Positions 18,495 to 28,147 of a stretch of DNA of 64,000 nt are shown one piece after another. Below the pieces are notes generated by a model, which had not been told where the DNA came from, did no database searches, and saw only the letters and a program-made list of their open reading frames with translations. The stretch comes from an uncultured Oleiphilaceae bacterium. Lineage in GTDB: Bacteria > Pseudomonadota > Gammaproteobacteria > Pseudomonadales > Oleiphilaceae. Within the stretch, counting starts at the first letter, position 1; every line of letters begins with the position of its first letter. The stretch covers positions 1 to 64,000 of the forward strand of contig CAJXUY010000013.1 of assembly GCA_913060665.1 (NCBI GenBank). The letters run 5' to 3'. Position numbers and translations under genes: made by a program.

Positions 18495-21400
18495 ATGTTT
18501 ATAAAAAAATGTATTTATGTAAACTGGGGGAATATTCCCCACCTCGAGTTTGACTTCGGCCCTATAAACTTGCTCTCTGGTGGTAATGGCTCAGGTAAAA
18601 CCACCTCGGCAGACGCCATTCAAACCGTCATGACCGCAGCATACGATTATCTGTTCGCTTATAACCCTGGTCAAGATGAAACCACTCAGCGCGGCAAAGG
18701 CGGTAAGCAGGTACGTACCCTGCAATCCTATATTTTAGGTTGTGATGACGGCTCATACGCGCGTCCACACCCAACAGATGGTTATATCGCGTTGACGTTC
18801 TACCCAACACAAGGGGAAACTTCCGACCCCTTTACCGCAGTCGTATCTGCAAGAGCATATCTAGACTCTGCGGGAAGTAAACCTGTTGCCCGCCTAAGTG
18901 AATTATTCTTCCTAATTATTCCTGGTGAGCAGTTGCAGCTAAACCATTTTATTAAAGAGCAGGAGGACGGCAACAAACACATTGTTGGGCTAGATAAAAT
19001 CTATCACTCGCTGAAACATGAGTTCGGGCCCGATGCGGTTGAGAAATACGATGCTAAAAAGCCTTACTTAAAACGCCTTTACGGCGCCTTAAAAGGCAAA
19101 CGCGAAGCGGTATCAGAGCGTGAAGCGATGAATGCTGCACGGGCATTTTCACGTTTTATGGCCTATAAACCCGTAAAAAGTATTAACGACTTCGTAGCAA
19201 ATGAAATTCTAGAAAAGAAAGACCTAGGCGAAGCTATCCGTTCAGTTTCTGAGCTAATGAAAACGATTCATGGAATGGAAAGTGACGCGACGCACTTACG
19301 AAATTCCATCAACATTCTCGAGCAGACCGCCGAAAAGAGTGACGGCTACATTCAGCAATGGATCAACCTCAATGTACTGCACTATATCGACACTCGAATA
19401 CAATACCTGAACGACCAGCAAACCTACCTCAATGCAAAAAGACAACAAAAAAGCCTACAAGATGAGCAAACCGCTAACCAGCAAGAACGGGACATACTCG
19501 AAGCCCGTCATCAACAGGCCCGCAACGAGCTGATTCAATTAGAAGCCAAACGTCAAGGCTATCAGCCGTTACAGCAAAAAGATGACCTTGAGAATCTAGT
19601 TGAAAGTAATACCCGATTACTACACGACCAAGCACCCACACTGCTTGAACAGAGCAACCGGCTGAACCATAGCTTTGCAGCCACAGACCGTATATTGGCA
19701 CTCTTACAACAGAGCAACATTGCCAAAGATATCCCTCGTTTAGGTCAAAAAGATTTTCTATCTTCTGCCAAAATATTTGCTCAACAGCAAGCCAAAAGCA
19801 CTATCGACTTTACCTCTCTACTGGGTCGAGACTGGGTTGATATATCCCCCTTGGAAGCCCACTTGGAAGATGCGGTATCAATCCAGCAGCAGGCCAACGA
19901 GTGGCAGCGGTTACTACACGATAAAGATCTTTCGGCTGACGGTATCTGCGTACGCGACAAAGTAAATAGTGCACTATTCCAACGCCAGGCATTGAGCAAA
20001 ACGCTGGAAAAACAGCGACAGCAAAAGCAATCTGAAATTGAGAGCCTTGAGGGACATCAAGCCACCTACCCTTACTATATCAAGCAAGCCCTCGACACGA
20101 TTAAACGCGAATGCCCTAAAGCGGACCCGCGAGTACTGTGCGACTATATAGAAGTCAAAGATGAGCAGTGGCAAAATGCCATTGAAGGCTATATTGGCGG
20201 TGCCCGTTTCTCCATTATTGTTGAACCTGAACTTGAAGCAGAAGCCATTCGTATCGTACGTAATATGCCCGGCAGAGATAATCGGGCCAGGGTCATACAG
20301 GGTTCAAAGGCCACCAAAGATTACCAACGTACACAGCTTGACAAAGACTCCATCGTCAACGCGATGGAATTTTCCCACGCCACCGTAAAACACTATATAG
20401 CAGCCAGTTACGGCAGCGTCATCAGAGTCAACTCAGAACAAGAGCTACGTTATACCCGTCGAGGTATTACTAGCAATGGACTAGGTTCAGGTTCATATAG
20501 TATGTGGCGCTGCGATATTGCCGACAGCGAACTGGTCTTTGGCCAAGGCGCCCGTGAAAGAGCTCTCAACGCCAAGCGTGGCGAAATGGATAAACTACTA
20601 CACGAATACCAATCAGTGGATGACCATCAGCAACAGCTATCATCACTACTAAACGCTATGGATCGTATTGGTCGGGTTAGTTATGCCGATCGTTTACAGC
20701 AAATGCTGAACACCCAACGGGAATTAAGAGACGCTGAAGGAAAACTAGAGCATTTGGATCTTTCAAACTTTGCTGAGCTTGAACAAAAACTTGAATCACT
20801 AAAAGCTCAAGACAATGAATTTAGCCAGCAGATTGAAAACAAAATTGAGCGCGCGGGTTCCCTTAAAACAGAGCTTTCAGATATTAGTGAACGCTGTAAA
20901 AAACTCTCTAACCAGCAAGAAGTATCTGAACAGCTTCAAGACGAAAAAGAAGACAATCTGCGTAGCATTGTCTCATTGTGGCCAGATTTCGACAGTGAGA
21001 ACGAACTAGAGAAAGCGGATAAGCGCGCTGAAAACACGCGACCAGAAATACTTATCAATGACCTAAAAGACACCTATAGTAGTTTAAACGGTCTTGCCCA
21101 TGATATTGAACATGGCGTTATAGAACACAACCAGCACTGTAATCTGGCAGATAATATCGTATACATGCCCGACTATGGCGAAAATCACTCAAAATCATTC
21201 TTTAAGTCGATTTGCAGTCTCCGTCGAGATAATGATCTGGTTCATAACCGCCTTAAGAATAATATTCTGGTTGAGAAACAAGAGAAATTGACCAAGATAA
21301 AAGAGTCTTTTAATAACGCATTCGTGACCCATTTATGTCACGCCATCTATCAATCAATCAATGATGGTAAAAAGATTCTAGAAAATATGAACCATGAGCT

Positions 21401-22136
21401 AGAGCATCATCGGTTCGGAGCAGACAGAGAGTCTTTCCATTTTGACTGGGGTTGGGTGCCTGAATTTAAAGAGTACTGGAATTTCTTTAAAGAAATTATC
21501 AACCTGCCTAATCTGGGTGATGGCACTACATTGTTTGAGGCAGAACTCAGCCAGAAATCCCAGCTCGTGCGTGACCGGCTAATGCAAATGCTTCTTTCTG
21601 ATGACGAAGTAAGGTCGATGCGAGAGTTAGAACGTATTTCTGACTACCGAAATTACCGTAGCTACGAAATATACAAACAGCCCGAAGGTAAAGCGGCGAT
21701 AGCCTTGAGCCAATACGGTACAGGGTCTGGTGGTCAGCTCGAAACACCTGCGTATATCATTCGCTCGGCAGCTATCACCTCTGCATTTAAATTTAACGAA
21801 GGCAGTAGCCATCTACGAATGGTATTGGTGGATGAAGCCTTTTCTAAAATGGATGAAACCCGCTCACGTGAGGTCATTAAGTACCTCACCGAGACATTAG
21901 GGTTACAACTGCTGTTCATTATGCCTACCAGCAAATCGGGGCCATTTATGGACCTCGTCAGCAATCAGTTTGTGTTTAGTAAATGCCCCACCACTAAAGC
22001 CATAGGTGAACTTAATACCAGAGTTTTGGTTGATAGGCAGCGATGTAATTCAGACAAGATAAAGGAGCTATGGGCTAATCATCGCCGCACGGTAAGACAT
22101 CAATATGCCTTAGACTTTATGGAAGAGTTTCAGTAA
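18495..22136 (+). CDS. jetC: Wadjet JetC / MksB-like SMC ATPase
   Basis: The protein (1213 aa) is the SMC-like motor of the complex. The N-terminal head has Walker A GGNGSGKTT (~residues 30-38) followed by the JetC-type GQDETTQRGKGGKQVRTLQ. Long coiled coils flank a hinge (~residues 560-680, around EGYIGGARFSIIVEPE). The C-terminal head has the signature YGTGSGGQ (~1075) and Walker B MVLVDEAFSKMD (~1112). All ATPase motifs look intact. It starts 30 bases after the REPIN-like element. A JetD nuclease gene should follow in a complete Wadjet system but does not: the next gene is on the opposite strand and encodes a histidine kinase. Confidence 0.9.
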   Translation: MFIKKCIYVNWGNIPHLEFDFGPINLLSGGNGSGKTTSADAIQTVMTAAYDYLFAYNPGQDETTQRGKGGKQVRTLQSYILGCDDGSYARPHPTDGYIALTFYPTQGETSDPFTAVVSARAYLDSAGSKPVARLSELFFLIIPGEQLQLNHFIKEQEDGNKHIVGLDKIYHSLKHEFGPDAVEKYDAKKPYLKRLYGALKGKREAVSEREAMNAARAFSRFMAYKPVKSINDFVANEILEKKDLGEAIRSVSELMKTIHGMESDATHLRNSINILEQTAEKSDGYIQQWINLNVLHYIDTRIQYLNDQQTYLNAKRQQKSLQDEQTANQQERDILEARHQQARNELIQLEAKRQGYQPLQQKDDLENLVESNTRLLHDQAPTLLEQSNRLNHSFAATDRILALLQQSNIAKDIPRLGQKDFLSSAKIFAQQQAKSTIDFTSLLGRDWVDISPLEAHLEDAVSIQQQANEWQRLLHDKDLSADGICVRDKVNSALFQRQALSKTLEKQRQQKQSEIESLEGHQATYPYYIKQALDTIKRECPKADPRVLCDYIEVKDEQWQNAIEGYIGGARFSIIVEPELEAEAIRIVRNMPGRDNRARVIQGSKATKDYQRTQLDKDSIVNAMEFSHATVKHYIAASYGSVIRVNSEQELRYTRRGITSNGLGSGSYSMWRCDIADSELVFGQGARERALNAKRGEMDKLLHEYQSVDDHQQQLSSLLNAMDRIGRVSYADRLQQMLNTQRELRDAEGKLEHLDLSNFAELEQKLESLKAQDNEFSQQIENKIERAGSLKTELSDISERCKKLSNQQEVSEQLQDEKEDNLRSIVSLWPDFDSENELEKADKRAENTRPEILINDLKDTYSSLNGLAHDIEHGVIEHNQHCNLADNIVYMPDYGENHSKSFFKSICSLRRDNDLVHNRLKNNILVEKQEKLTKIKESFNNAFVTHLCHAIYQSINDGKKILENMNHELEHHRFGADRESFHFDWGWVPEFKEYWNFFKEIINLPNLGDGTTLFEAELSQKSQLVRDRLMQMLLSDDEVRSMRELERISDYRNYRSYEIYKQPEGKAAIALSQYGTGSGGQLETPAYIIRSAAITSAFKFNEGSSHLRMVLVDEAFSKMDETRSREVIKYLTETLGLQLLFIMPTSKSGPFMDLVSNQFVFSKCPTTKAIGELNTRVLVDRQRCNSDKIKELWANHRRTVRHQYALDFMEEFQ

Positions 22137-22145
22137 GGCAGAAAA

Positions 22146-22182
22146 GAGATAAGCGCAGGTATCAATTATCTGCGCTTATCTC
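22146..22182. terminator. bidirectional hairpin between jetC and a kinase gene
   Basis: A 13-bp perfect stem GAGATAAGCGCAG/CTGCGCTTATCTC with an 11-base loop lies between the two convergent stops. AAAA flanks it on the left, giving a T-run on the minus strand, so it probably ends both transcripts. Confidence 0.65.
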
Positions 22183-22191
22183 ATCAAGACA

Positions 22192-24501
22192 CTATAGCTC
22201 CAGCGGTATTTCAACCTCAAACTGTGTACCTTTTTCACTACTCATTAGCTTGATAGAGCCAGCCAAAACACCCGTCACAATATTATGGACAATATGCAGA
22301 CCTAGACCTGTACCACCTTCACCTAATCGAGTACTAAAAAACGGATCAAACACTTTATCCAGGTTTTCTTTAGCAATACCTTTTCCATTGTCCTCAATGG
22401 TTATTGTCACCTGACCATCCCCCGTTTTTTCAGCCAAAATAGAGATCAGGCCCGTTTCACCTGTGTCAAATCCATGAATCAGTGCATTACTAATAAGGTT
22501 AGTGACCACCTGCCCCAAAGAACCAGGGAAGCTATTTAGCTGAATACCCATCGGTATATTACTTTTAAGTTGTACCGACGTTTTTTTGAATAGTGGTTTA
22601 AGCGTCAATAACACTTCTTCTAGGTGCTGTCGTAACTCGAACGTTCGCTTTTGAGCACTCGTTTGGTCAACCGCGACTTGTTTGAAACTAGTAATCAATT
22701 CTGAAGCCCGGGACAGATTCTTTGCGACTAGTTGCTCAGACTCTTTGCTAATTGCCAGATAGTCTTCAAATGTTGACCGCTTCACGGCGCCTAGCTGGTA
22801 TTGTTCTTCAAAATGATGAGTCTGTTTTTCAAGCGTCGTAATCGCCATAACGGCATTTCCGATAGGCGTATTAAGTTCATGTGACACACCTGCGACCATC
22901 GCCCCAAGCGCCGCAAGCTTATCGGTTCTCAACAATTCAGATTGAGTTCGTTTAAGATTTTTAAGCGCATGTTTTAGCTGTTCATTTGCGTTGGATAGAG
23001 CAGTCGTTCTATTGGCCACCCGCTGCTCTAATCGTGCATTTAAATCTTGAATTTCTTCTTGAATACGGCGTTGCTCGGTAATGTCTTCGACTAAACTTAG
23101 GTACCCGAGTAACTCGCCATCGTCACCGTTTATGGTGGCGTTAAAAGAGCGGCAAATAATGCAATCACCTGTGTCACTTTTAAACTGATGTTCTGCAACA
23201 AAACTAGCATCACTCTCGAAACGGGTGGCGAGTGCGGCTAATTGCTGCTGGTTCTCCTCTTGAGCCAAATAGTCTACTGCACTGCTCGCTGACTCCTTAT
23301 CCAAAAAACCCAAAATATCTTGAGCAACACGATTCCAACCCACAATAGCCAAGCTCTCATCCCACTCAATAACCGCAACCGGACTTTGCTCGACTAACGC
23401 TCGATATCGTTGTTCCTCGGCAGCCAGAGCGTGCTCTCTGTTTTTGATTTGCTGCCCCGCGTTTAGTATTTCATGGCTTAAGGTCTCTACTTCCTTTATC
23501 TTTGAAGGTACAGGCTGAACATCATAATCACCCGATGTAATCGCTTCAGCTAACTGCATGAAGACCTTAAACCGGCGACTAAAAACACCACCTATCAATC
23601 TTGCTATAATAACAGCGACGATCATGCCAATGAGTAACGCGGTCAAAAGAATAAACCCTGAAGCCACTAATGTTTCGCGATAGTGTTCAATGGTTTTTGA
23701 GACAATTACGATCCAACCGCTTTTTTCTATCAATACGACCGTACCAAAATAATCAATACCCTGAAAGCTAAAAGCACCACTGGCTCCGCCCTTCACTAAA
23801 CCCTGTTTAACCAGCGGCAAGTTACTCAGGTTTAATTGCTGTTGCTCAAAGCTTTCATCGGGGTGGACCAACAGATGCCCTTCTCGATCCAGAATCATAA
23901 CGGTTTGACCGCTCTCCCTTGAAAGAAACAGGGACAACTCAGGTAGCTGGTCTACGGTTATCTCTGCAATCAACATTTGATTGCCCATGGGGATTAAATA
24001 CCCGACTGATAAGCGACCACTCACGGCTGAAAGGAATGTTCCGTAGAAGCGTTCTTGTTGTGTTTTTCGCCCCTCAACAAAAAACGTTTTACGCGACATA
24101 TCCAGACCTACATAGTTACCTCTAAGCGACTGATATAACTCTGGAAGTCCAACATGGAGAACTGTTCCATCATCGTCAGTAATATAGACGGCCTCATAGA
24201 CCGCATTGATATCAGCAACGTTATCGAGTAACTGCTGTATTTGAGAGTCATTGTCCAGAAACGGAAGGAGCTCCGAAAAGCGTCGCAACTCTCTTTTAGC
24301 AGATTCAAATTGGCTTTCGACCCTTGAGGTAATCGCTTGAGCAAGCGCCTCTTGCTCAAGGGTTTCTTGTTTAGCAAGGTGAGGAAATAGAAACGTAGCG
24401 GCTAACGCCAGTACTAAGGCAATAGGGATCAGTGACACCAGTAAAAACTGCAGCGATAAAAATGATTTGAGTGATAACTTACGCAACGTTTTTTGCGTCA
24501 A
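22192..24501 (-). CDS. membrane sensor histidine kinase (dCACHE-HAMP-PAS-HisKA-HATPase)
   Basis: The protein (769 aa) is an inner-membrane sensor kinase. Helices at ~15-35 and ~280-305 bracket a periplasmic double-CACHE-like sensor. HAMP (RRFKVFMQLAEAITSGDY), a PAS domain (~365-475, YRALVEQSPVAVIEW) and a coiled coil follow. The phosphoacceptor lies in VAGVSHELNTPIGN (~residue 545). The HATPase has an N box in NLISNALIHG, a G1 box DNGKGI and a G2 box GGTGLGLHI. It carries no receiver. Its start overlaps the stop of the preceding ligand-binding-protein gene by four bases (ATGA), so the two are translated together; the response regulator/phosphodiesterase is encoded upstream in the same operon and is the likely partner. 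Confidence 0.93.
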   Translation of the reverse strand: MTQKTLRKLSLKSFLSLQFLLVSLIPIALVLALAATFLFPHLAKQETLEQEALAQAITSRVESQFESAKRELRRFSELLPFLDNDSQIQQLLDNVADINAVYEAVYITDDDGTVLHVGLPELYQSLRGNYVGLDMSRKTFFVEGRKTQQERFYGTFLSAVSGRLSVGYLIPMGNQMLIAEITVDQLPELSLFLSRESGQTVMILDREGHLLVHPDESFEQQQLNLSNLPLVKQGLVKGGASGAFSFQGIDYFGTVVLIEKSGWIVIVSKTIEHYRETLVASGFILLTALLIGMIVAVIIARLIGGVFSRRFKVFMQLAEAITSGDYDVQPVPSKIKEVETLSHEILNAGQQIKNREHALAAEEQRYRALVEQSPVAVIEWDESLAIVGWNRVAQDILGFLDKESASSAVDYLAQEENQQQLAALATRFESDASFVAEHQFKSDTGDCIICRSFNATINGDDGELLGYLSLVEDITEQRRIQEEIQDLNARLEQRVANRTTALSNANEQLKHALKNLKRTQSELLRTDKLAALGAMVAGVSHELNTPIGNAVMAITTLEKQTHHFEEQYQLGAVKRSTFEDYLAISKESEQLVAKNLSRASELITSFKQVAVDQTSAQKRTFELRQHLEEVLLTLKPLFKKTSVQLKSNIPMGIQLNSFPGSLGQVVTNLISNALIHGFDTGETGLISILAEKTGDGQVTITIEDNGKGIAKENLDKVFDPFFSTRLGEGGTGLGLHIVHNIVTGVLAGSIKLMSSEKGTQFEVEIPLEL

Positions 24502-25616
24502 AGTGATGATCCCAACTTAAATTGGCCATCAATAATTTCGGTTAGATACGTTTTGCTTTTTGCGTCGCCAAATGAATCAAACGTCACCTTTCCGGCTACG
24601 GCTACAAACGTGCCAATCCGCAAAACTGCTTGCTTCAGACTCTCATCACCCTGCCTTTCCTCCAACCCGTCAAGTACCACATTGGTAGCATTAAAACCAA
24701 CCAAACCCGGAAACCCTGGTGAATGACCAAAACGGTCAAAGTAAGCATTATAAAATGCCTGATATTCGGGGTTTTGACTATCCCGATCAAAGTATTGTGG
24801 AACCACAGTGCCCTCTACATATCGGCCACCTAACTCAATCAACCTCTCTGTGCCTGCCCACTCTGATGTTGCCAACTGAATTGAGGGGTTCAGGGTTCTC
24901 AGCTGTTTTGCCAATAACGCCGCATCAACGGAGTTAGCTACCAATATCACCCAATCTGGGTTGTCTGATAGTGCATCACGAGCAATAGTTTCAAATTTAA
25001 TCTGACTACTTGAAAGGAAAGGTTTAACTTGAACTATTTCACCCCCAATTTGGGTAAAAGCAGTTGAGAAATCACGAACCCAGCTTTCGGAGTAAGATTT
25101 ATTTTTTAGGTCATAAACCACAGCAACCCGTTCGGGCTTCTTTTTAGCATACAAGTATTTTGCGACCTCCGAGGCATGGTCTAATGTTGGCGATAATGTC
25201 CTGAAAAAACAATCATCTTTGCCCGTTAAGTCATTAGTGGTGACAGTAATGCCCATCATAAACGTACCTGACGGCTGAACGATTGGCACTATCTCAGCAG
25301 CCATAGAGCTAGTCATAGGTCCTAAAATGGCCGCTACATTCAATTCAATTAACTGTTTGGCAACACTCTTGGCATGTTCAGGGGTCTGTTTATCATCCTT
25401 CAATAATAATTCGACAGGACGGCCATTCACCCCTCCCGTTTTATTTCGCTGCTCTACTGCCAACATAACGCCATTTCTACCCGCAACCCCCAAGTCAGCC
25501 ACTTTACCCGAGGTTCCCCCGATAAACCCGATTTTTAGCGGCGTTGAGTCACTACACCCTAACAACGTTGTCAGTATTAAAAACCAGATAGAAACTGAAC
25601 GTATTATTTTCACCAT
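24498..25616 (-). CDS. lipoprotein ligand-binding protein (Leu/Ile/Val type, periplasmic binding fold I)
   Basis: The protein (372 aa) has a lipoprotein signal with lipobox LLGC (Cys ~residue 21) and the two-lobed fold of branched-chain amino-acid/amide binding proteins: KIGFIGGTSGKVADLGVAGRNG, AVEQRNKTGGVNGRPVELLLKDD, VAAILGPMTSSMAAEIVPI and FYNAYFDRFGHSP. Such proteins normally feed ABC importers, but no permease or ATPase gene is near. It overlaps the histidine kinase gene (ATGA) and follows the response-regulator gene by 44 bases, so it most likely presents a ligand to the kinase. The ligand cannot be read from sequence. Confidence 0.9.
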   Translation of the reverse strand: MVKIIRSVSIWFLILTTLLGCSDSTPLKIGFIGGTSGKVADLGVAGRNGVMLAVEQRNKTGGVNGRPVELLLKDDKQTPEHAKSVAKQLIELNVAAILGPMTSSMAAEIVPIVQPSGTFMMGITVTTNDLTGKDDCFFRTLSPTLDHASEVAKYLYAKKKPERVAVVYDLKNKSYSESWVRDFSTAFTQIGGEIVQVKPFLSSSQIKFETIARDALSDNPDWVILVANSVDAALLAKQLRTLNPSIQLATSEWAGTERLIELGGRYVEGTVVPQYFDRDSQNPEYQAFYNAYFDRFGHSPGFPGLVGFNATNVVLDGLEERQGDESLKQAVLRIGTFVAVAGKVTFDSFGDAKSKTYLTEIIDGQFKLGSSL

Positions 25617-25660
25617 AGCGTCTATTAAGCCTTCTCTCTCTCATTATATAGTCGTGGCGA

Positions 25661-27898
25661 CTACATAAGTCGCCGTTCCTGCTCCCCAAGCCACTCAATC
25701 AACCATGTTTCTTCTAGTGGTCGAGCATACAGATAGCCTTGAGCTTCATCACAGTTGATCTTCTTCAACCACTCCACTTGCTCTTCCGTTTCAACCCCTT
25801 CTGCGATCACTTCTAGATCCAGGTCTTTAGCAAGGTTCACGATCATCTCTGAAAGTCGAGGGTCAGCCGACTCTCCTTGCAGTTTATCAACAAACGATTT
25901 GTCAATTTTAAGCCGGTGAACTTCTAACCGTTCCAAGTAGCTAAGTGACGAAAAACCTGTGCCGAAATCATCAATCGCAATTTTAATCCCTCTTTTGGCA
26001 ATTGAAGAGAGTGTTTTGCTCACCGCTATGCGATCAAGCATGGCAACAGACTCAGTTACCTCAAGCTCAATATTTCGGGGGTCAACAGAGATATCTGAAA
26101 TCGCTTTATCTAACACATCCAAAAAATCAGGGTGCCTGAACTGCGCCATCGAAACATTAATACCCATCCTCAGATTAAACGACGTCTTGGCCTGTAACCG
26201 TTTTAGCTGGAGCATGGCCGTGCGCATGACCCATTCACCCAAGTGAATAATCAAACCCGAGCTTTCAGCCAACGGAATAAACCGGTCAGGCGGTACCATC
26301 TCTCCCTCTTCAGTACGCCAACGTAAAAGGGCCTCAACACCAACCGGGCGTCCATCAGCCACTGAAACTTGCGGCTGATACATCATAAACAAACGATTAC
26401 TATCAAACGCTTTTCTCAAATTATGCAACAAGCGAAAACGCGTCTCAGTCTCTTGCTCCATCTCTCTGGTAAAGTAACAATGACTTCCCCTAAGGGATTC
26501 TTTTGCTTTCTTTAATGCGATATTGGCTTTTTTCAGCGCTTCCTGGCCACTTTCTTCTTTGTCATCAAGATCATATAGGCCTAGCGTCACAGAGATAAGC
26601 TGTTCTTGGCCAGCAATATCAAAAGGGGTATAGAAAATTTCTCTGACTTTCTCTGGCGTTATCGCTTTTCTTGCGCCAACCAAACCAAATACATCTCCTG
26701 AAATTCTAGCGATAAAGCTATCGCTCAATACATCGCTCACCCGCTGAGCGACCGCACCTAACAAAAAATCACCGTTTGAAATTCCGATGGTGTCGTTAAT
26801 AACGCTAAACTGATCAACATCCACCAGCACCACCGACGCGGTTTTTGGTTTTGACTTATATTCATCTACGCGATTTACAAATGCCAAACGATTAGGAATA
26901 TTCAGTAGCGAATCAAAATAAGCATAGTGGTGTAATTTGGACAGCATCAAGACATTATTTAAACAGACCGAAATATTTGAACAGAAAACATCAAGCAGCC
27001 GCTTTTCAGTATCATCCAATTTTCGCGTTTGATCTAAAAAAGCAATAAGGTCACAGCCAGACCGACCGGAGAAATACAATACCGTTGCGTTATCTAACAA
27101 AAGATTATGCTTCTCTTTAATGCACTGCTCCAGCGCACTCTTTACGCTGGGATCTTCTAATTCATTTAATTGTTTATTAACGGTTAGTTGGTAACGGCCA
27201 GAGGCGGCGACAACGGTATAGTAAGCACCTGCTTCACTCTCATTTACACCTCTGGTACACACAATCCCATCATCTGATAAACCCAACAACTCTGACAACT
27301 GCTTGATAATACCGAATGAAAACTCATCAAAACCCTTGCTGTTGATTAACTCGCCTGATGACTGAGTTATCAGTTCAAGCCCTTTACGGCTAGCCTCAAG
27401 TGCCCGTATTTGGGAATATGAACGAATAACGGAGGTTAGGGTGGTATAAAGTTTAGTATGCGTTAACTCGCTTTTGTTACGGTAGTCGTTGATATCGTAA
27501 TCACGAATCGCTTCTAACTCAGGTGCATAACCTGGTTGACCAGTGCGCAATACGATACGCAAGTCGACCAACCCTAATTCGTTACGAATACGATCAACGA
27601 TGTCCAAACCTGCGTGGTCATCTTCCATGACCACATCAAGTAACACCACCGCGATCCCTTTCTCTGCCGCAAGTACCTCTAACGCTTCTTTTGCGGAGTA
27701 CGCTTTAAGAAGTTCAACGGGCTTACCGAGTATTTCAACACGATCTAAGGCCAACTGAGTAGTGAGATGAACATCTTCATCATCATCGACACTTAGTACA
27801 CGCCAAGGATCTGGTTTATGAGGAACACTCGCCGTAACTGAGTCGACGTCTTCCTCTAAAAATGTGAGAACATCATCGTGTTCTGGACGCTCTGGCAT
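25661..27898 (-). CDS. response regulator - DUF3369 - degenerate GGDEF - EAL phosphodiesterase
   Basis: The protein (745 aa) is a cytoplasmic cyclic-di-GMP phosphodiesterase under two-component control. The receiver (~residues 33-155) has VDDDED, the phosphoacceptor Asp in VVLLDVVM and a Lys in RNKSE. DUF3369 (~160-330) follows. The GGDEF domain (~340-470) reads SGDVF at its active site, so it is probably not a cyclase. The EAL domain (~490-735) keeps EALLRW, the metal ligands in ELEVTES and DFGTGFSSLSYL, and EGVETEEQ. Catalysis is therefore expected to be hydrolysis. It is the first gene of the operon with the binding protein and histidine kinase. Its leader contains stacked hairpins. Confidence 0.92.
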   Translation of the reverse strand: MPERPEHDDVLTFLEEDVDSVTASVPHKPDPWRVLSVDDDEDVHLTTQLALDRVEILGKPVELLKAYSAKEALEVLAAEKGIAVVLLDVVMEDDHAGLDIVDRIRNELGLVDLRIVLRTGQPGYAPELEAIRDYDINDYRNKSELTHTKLYTTLTSVIRSYSQIRALEASRKGLELITQSSGELINSKGFDEFSFGIIKQLSELLGLSDDGIVCTRGVNESEAGAYYTVVAASGRYQLTVNKQLNELEDPSVKSALEQCIKEKHNLLLDNATVLYFSGRSGCDLIAFLDQTRKLDDTEKRLLDVFCSNISVCLNNVLMLSKLHHYAYFDSLLNIPNRLAFVNRVDEYKSKPKTASVVLVDVDQFSVINDTIGISNGDFLLGAVAQRVSDVLSDSFIARISGDVFGLVGARKAITPEKVREIFYTPFDIAGQEQLISVTLGLYDLDDKEESGQEALKKANIALKKAKESLRGSHCYFTREMEQETETRFRLLHNLRKAFDSNRLFMMYQPQVSVADGRPVGVEALLRWRTEEGEMVPPDRFIPLAESSGLIIHLGEWVMRTAMLQLKRLQAKTSFNLRMGINVSMAQFRHPDFLDVLDKAISDISVDPRNIELEVTESVAMLDRIAVSKTLSSIAKRGIKIAIDDFGTGFSSLSYLERLEVHRLKIDKSFVDKLQGESADPRLSEMIVNLAKDLDLEVIAEGVETEEQVEWLKKINCDEAQGYLYARPLEETWLIEWLGEQERRLM

Positions 27899-27923
27899 AA
27901 ATTATGACTACTCATGTCAACAA

Positions 27924-27990
27924 ATGGAAAAGGCCGCTGTTTGGGGCAGCCGGTGGAGTCGTCTCCTACAGGGAGGTTATCCCTCCTTTT
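27924..27990 (-). promoter_or_regulatory. three stacked hairpins in the leader of the EAL regulator gene
   Basis: Read on the minus strand, a GGAGG/CCTCC hairpin (27972-27986) is followed by GGAG/CTCC (27955-27966) and then by a stem around GCTG/CAGC (27934-27953) that runs into CCTTTTCC. The last looks like a weak terminator just before the coding start at 27898. The group could be an attenuator, a small RNA or a binding site for an RNA regulator of the GGA-recognising kind. It matches no riboswitch I know. Confidence 0.35.
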
Positions 27991-28147
27991 AGCCGCACAT
28001 TGCTTTTTATATCATTGCCTCAGCGTCGCGCTGCCGTAGTAAGAAGTATGGTTCATTTCTGGTATTGGTCAACAAAATAGCCAGCCAAAATCCCTGATTT
28101 AATCCTTTTGTCTAAGGCTAAAGTTTATTCTTAACTGAGATGGGGCT

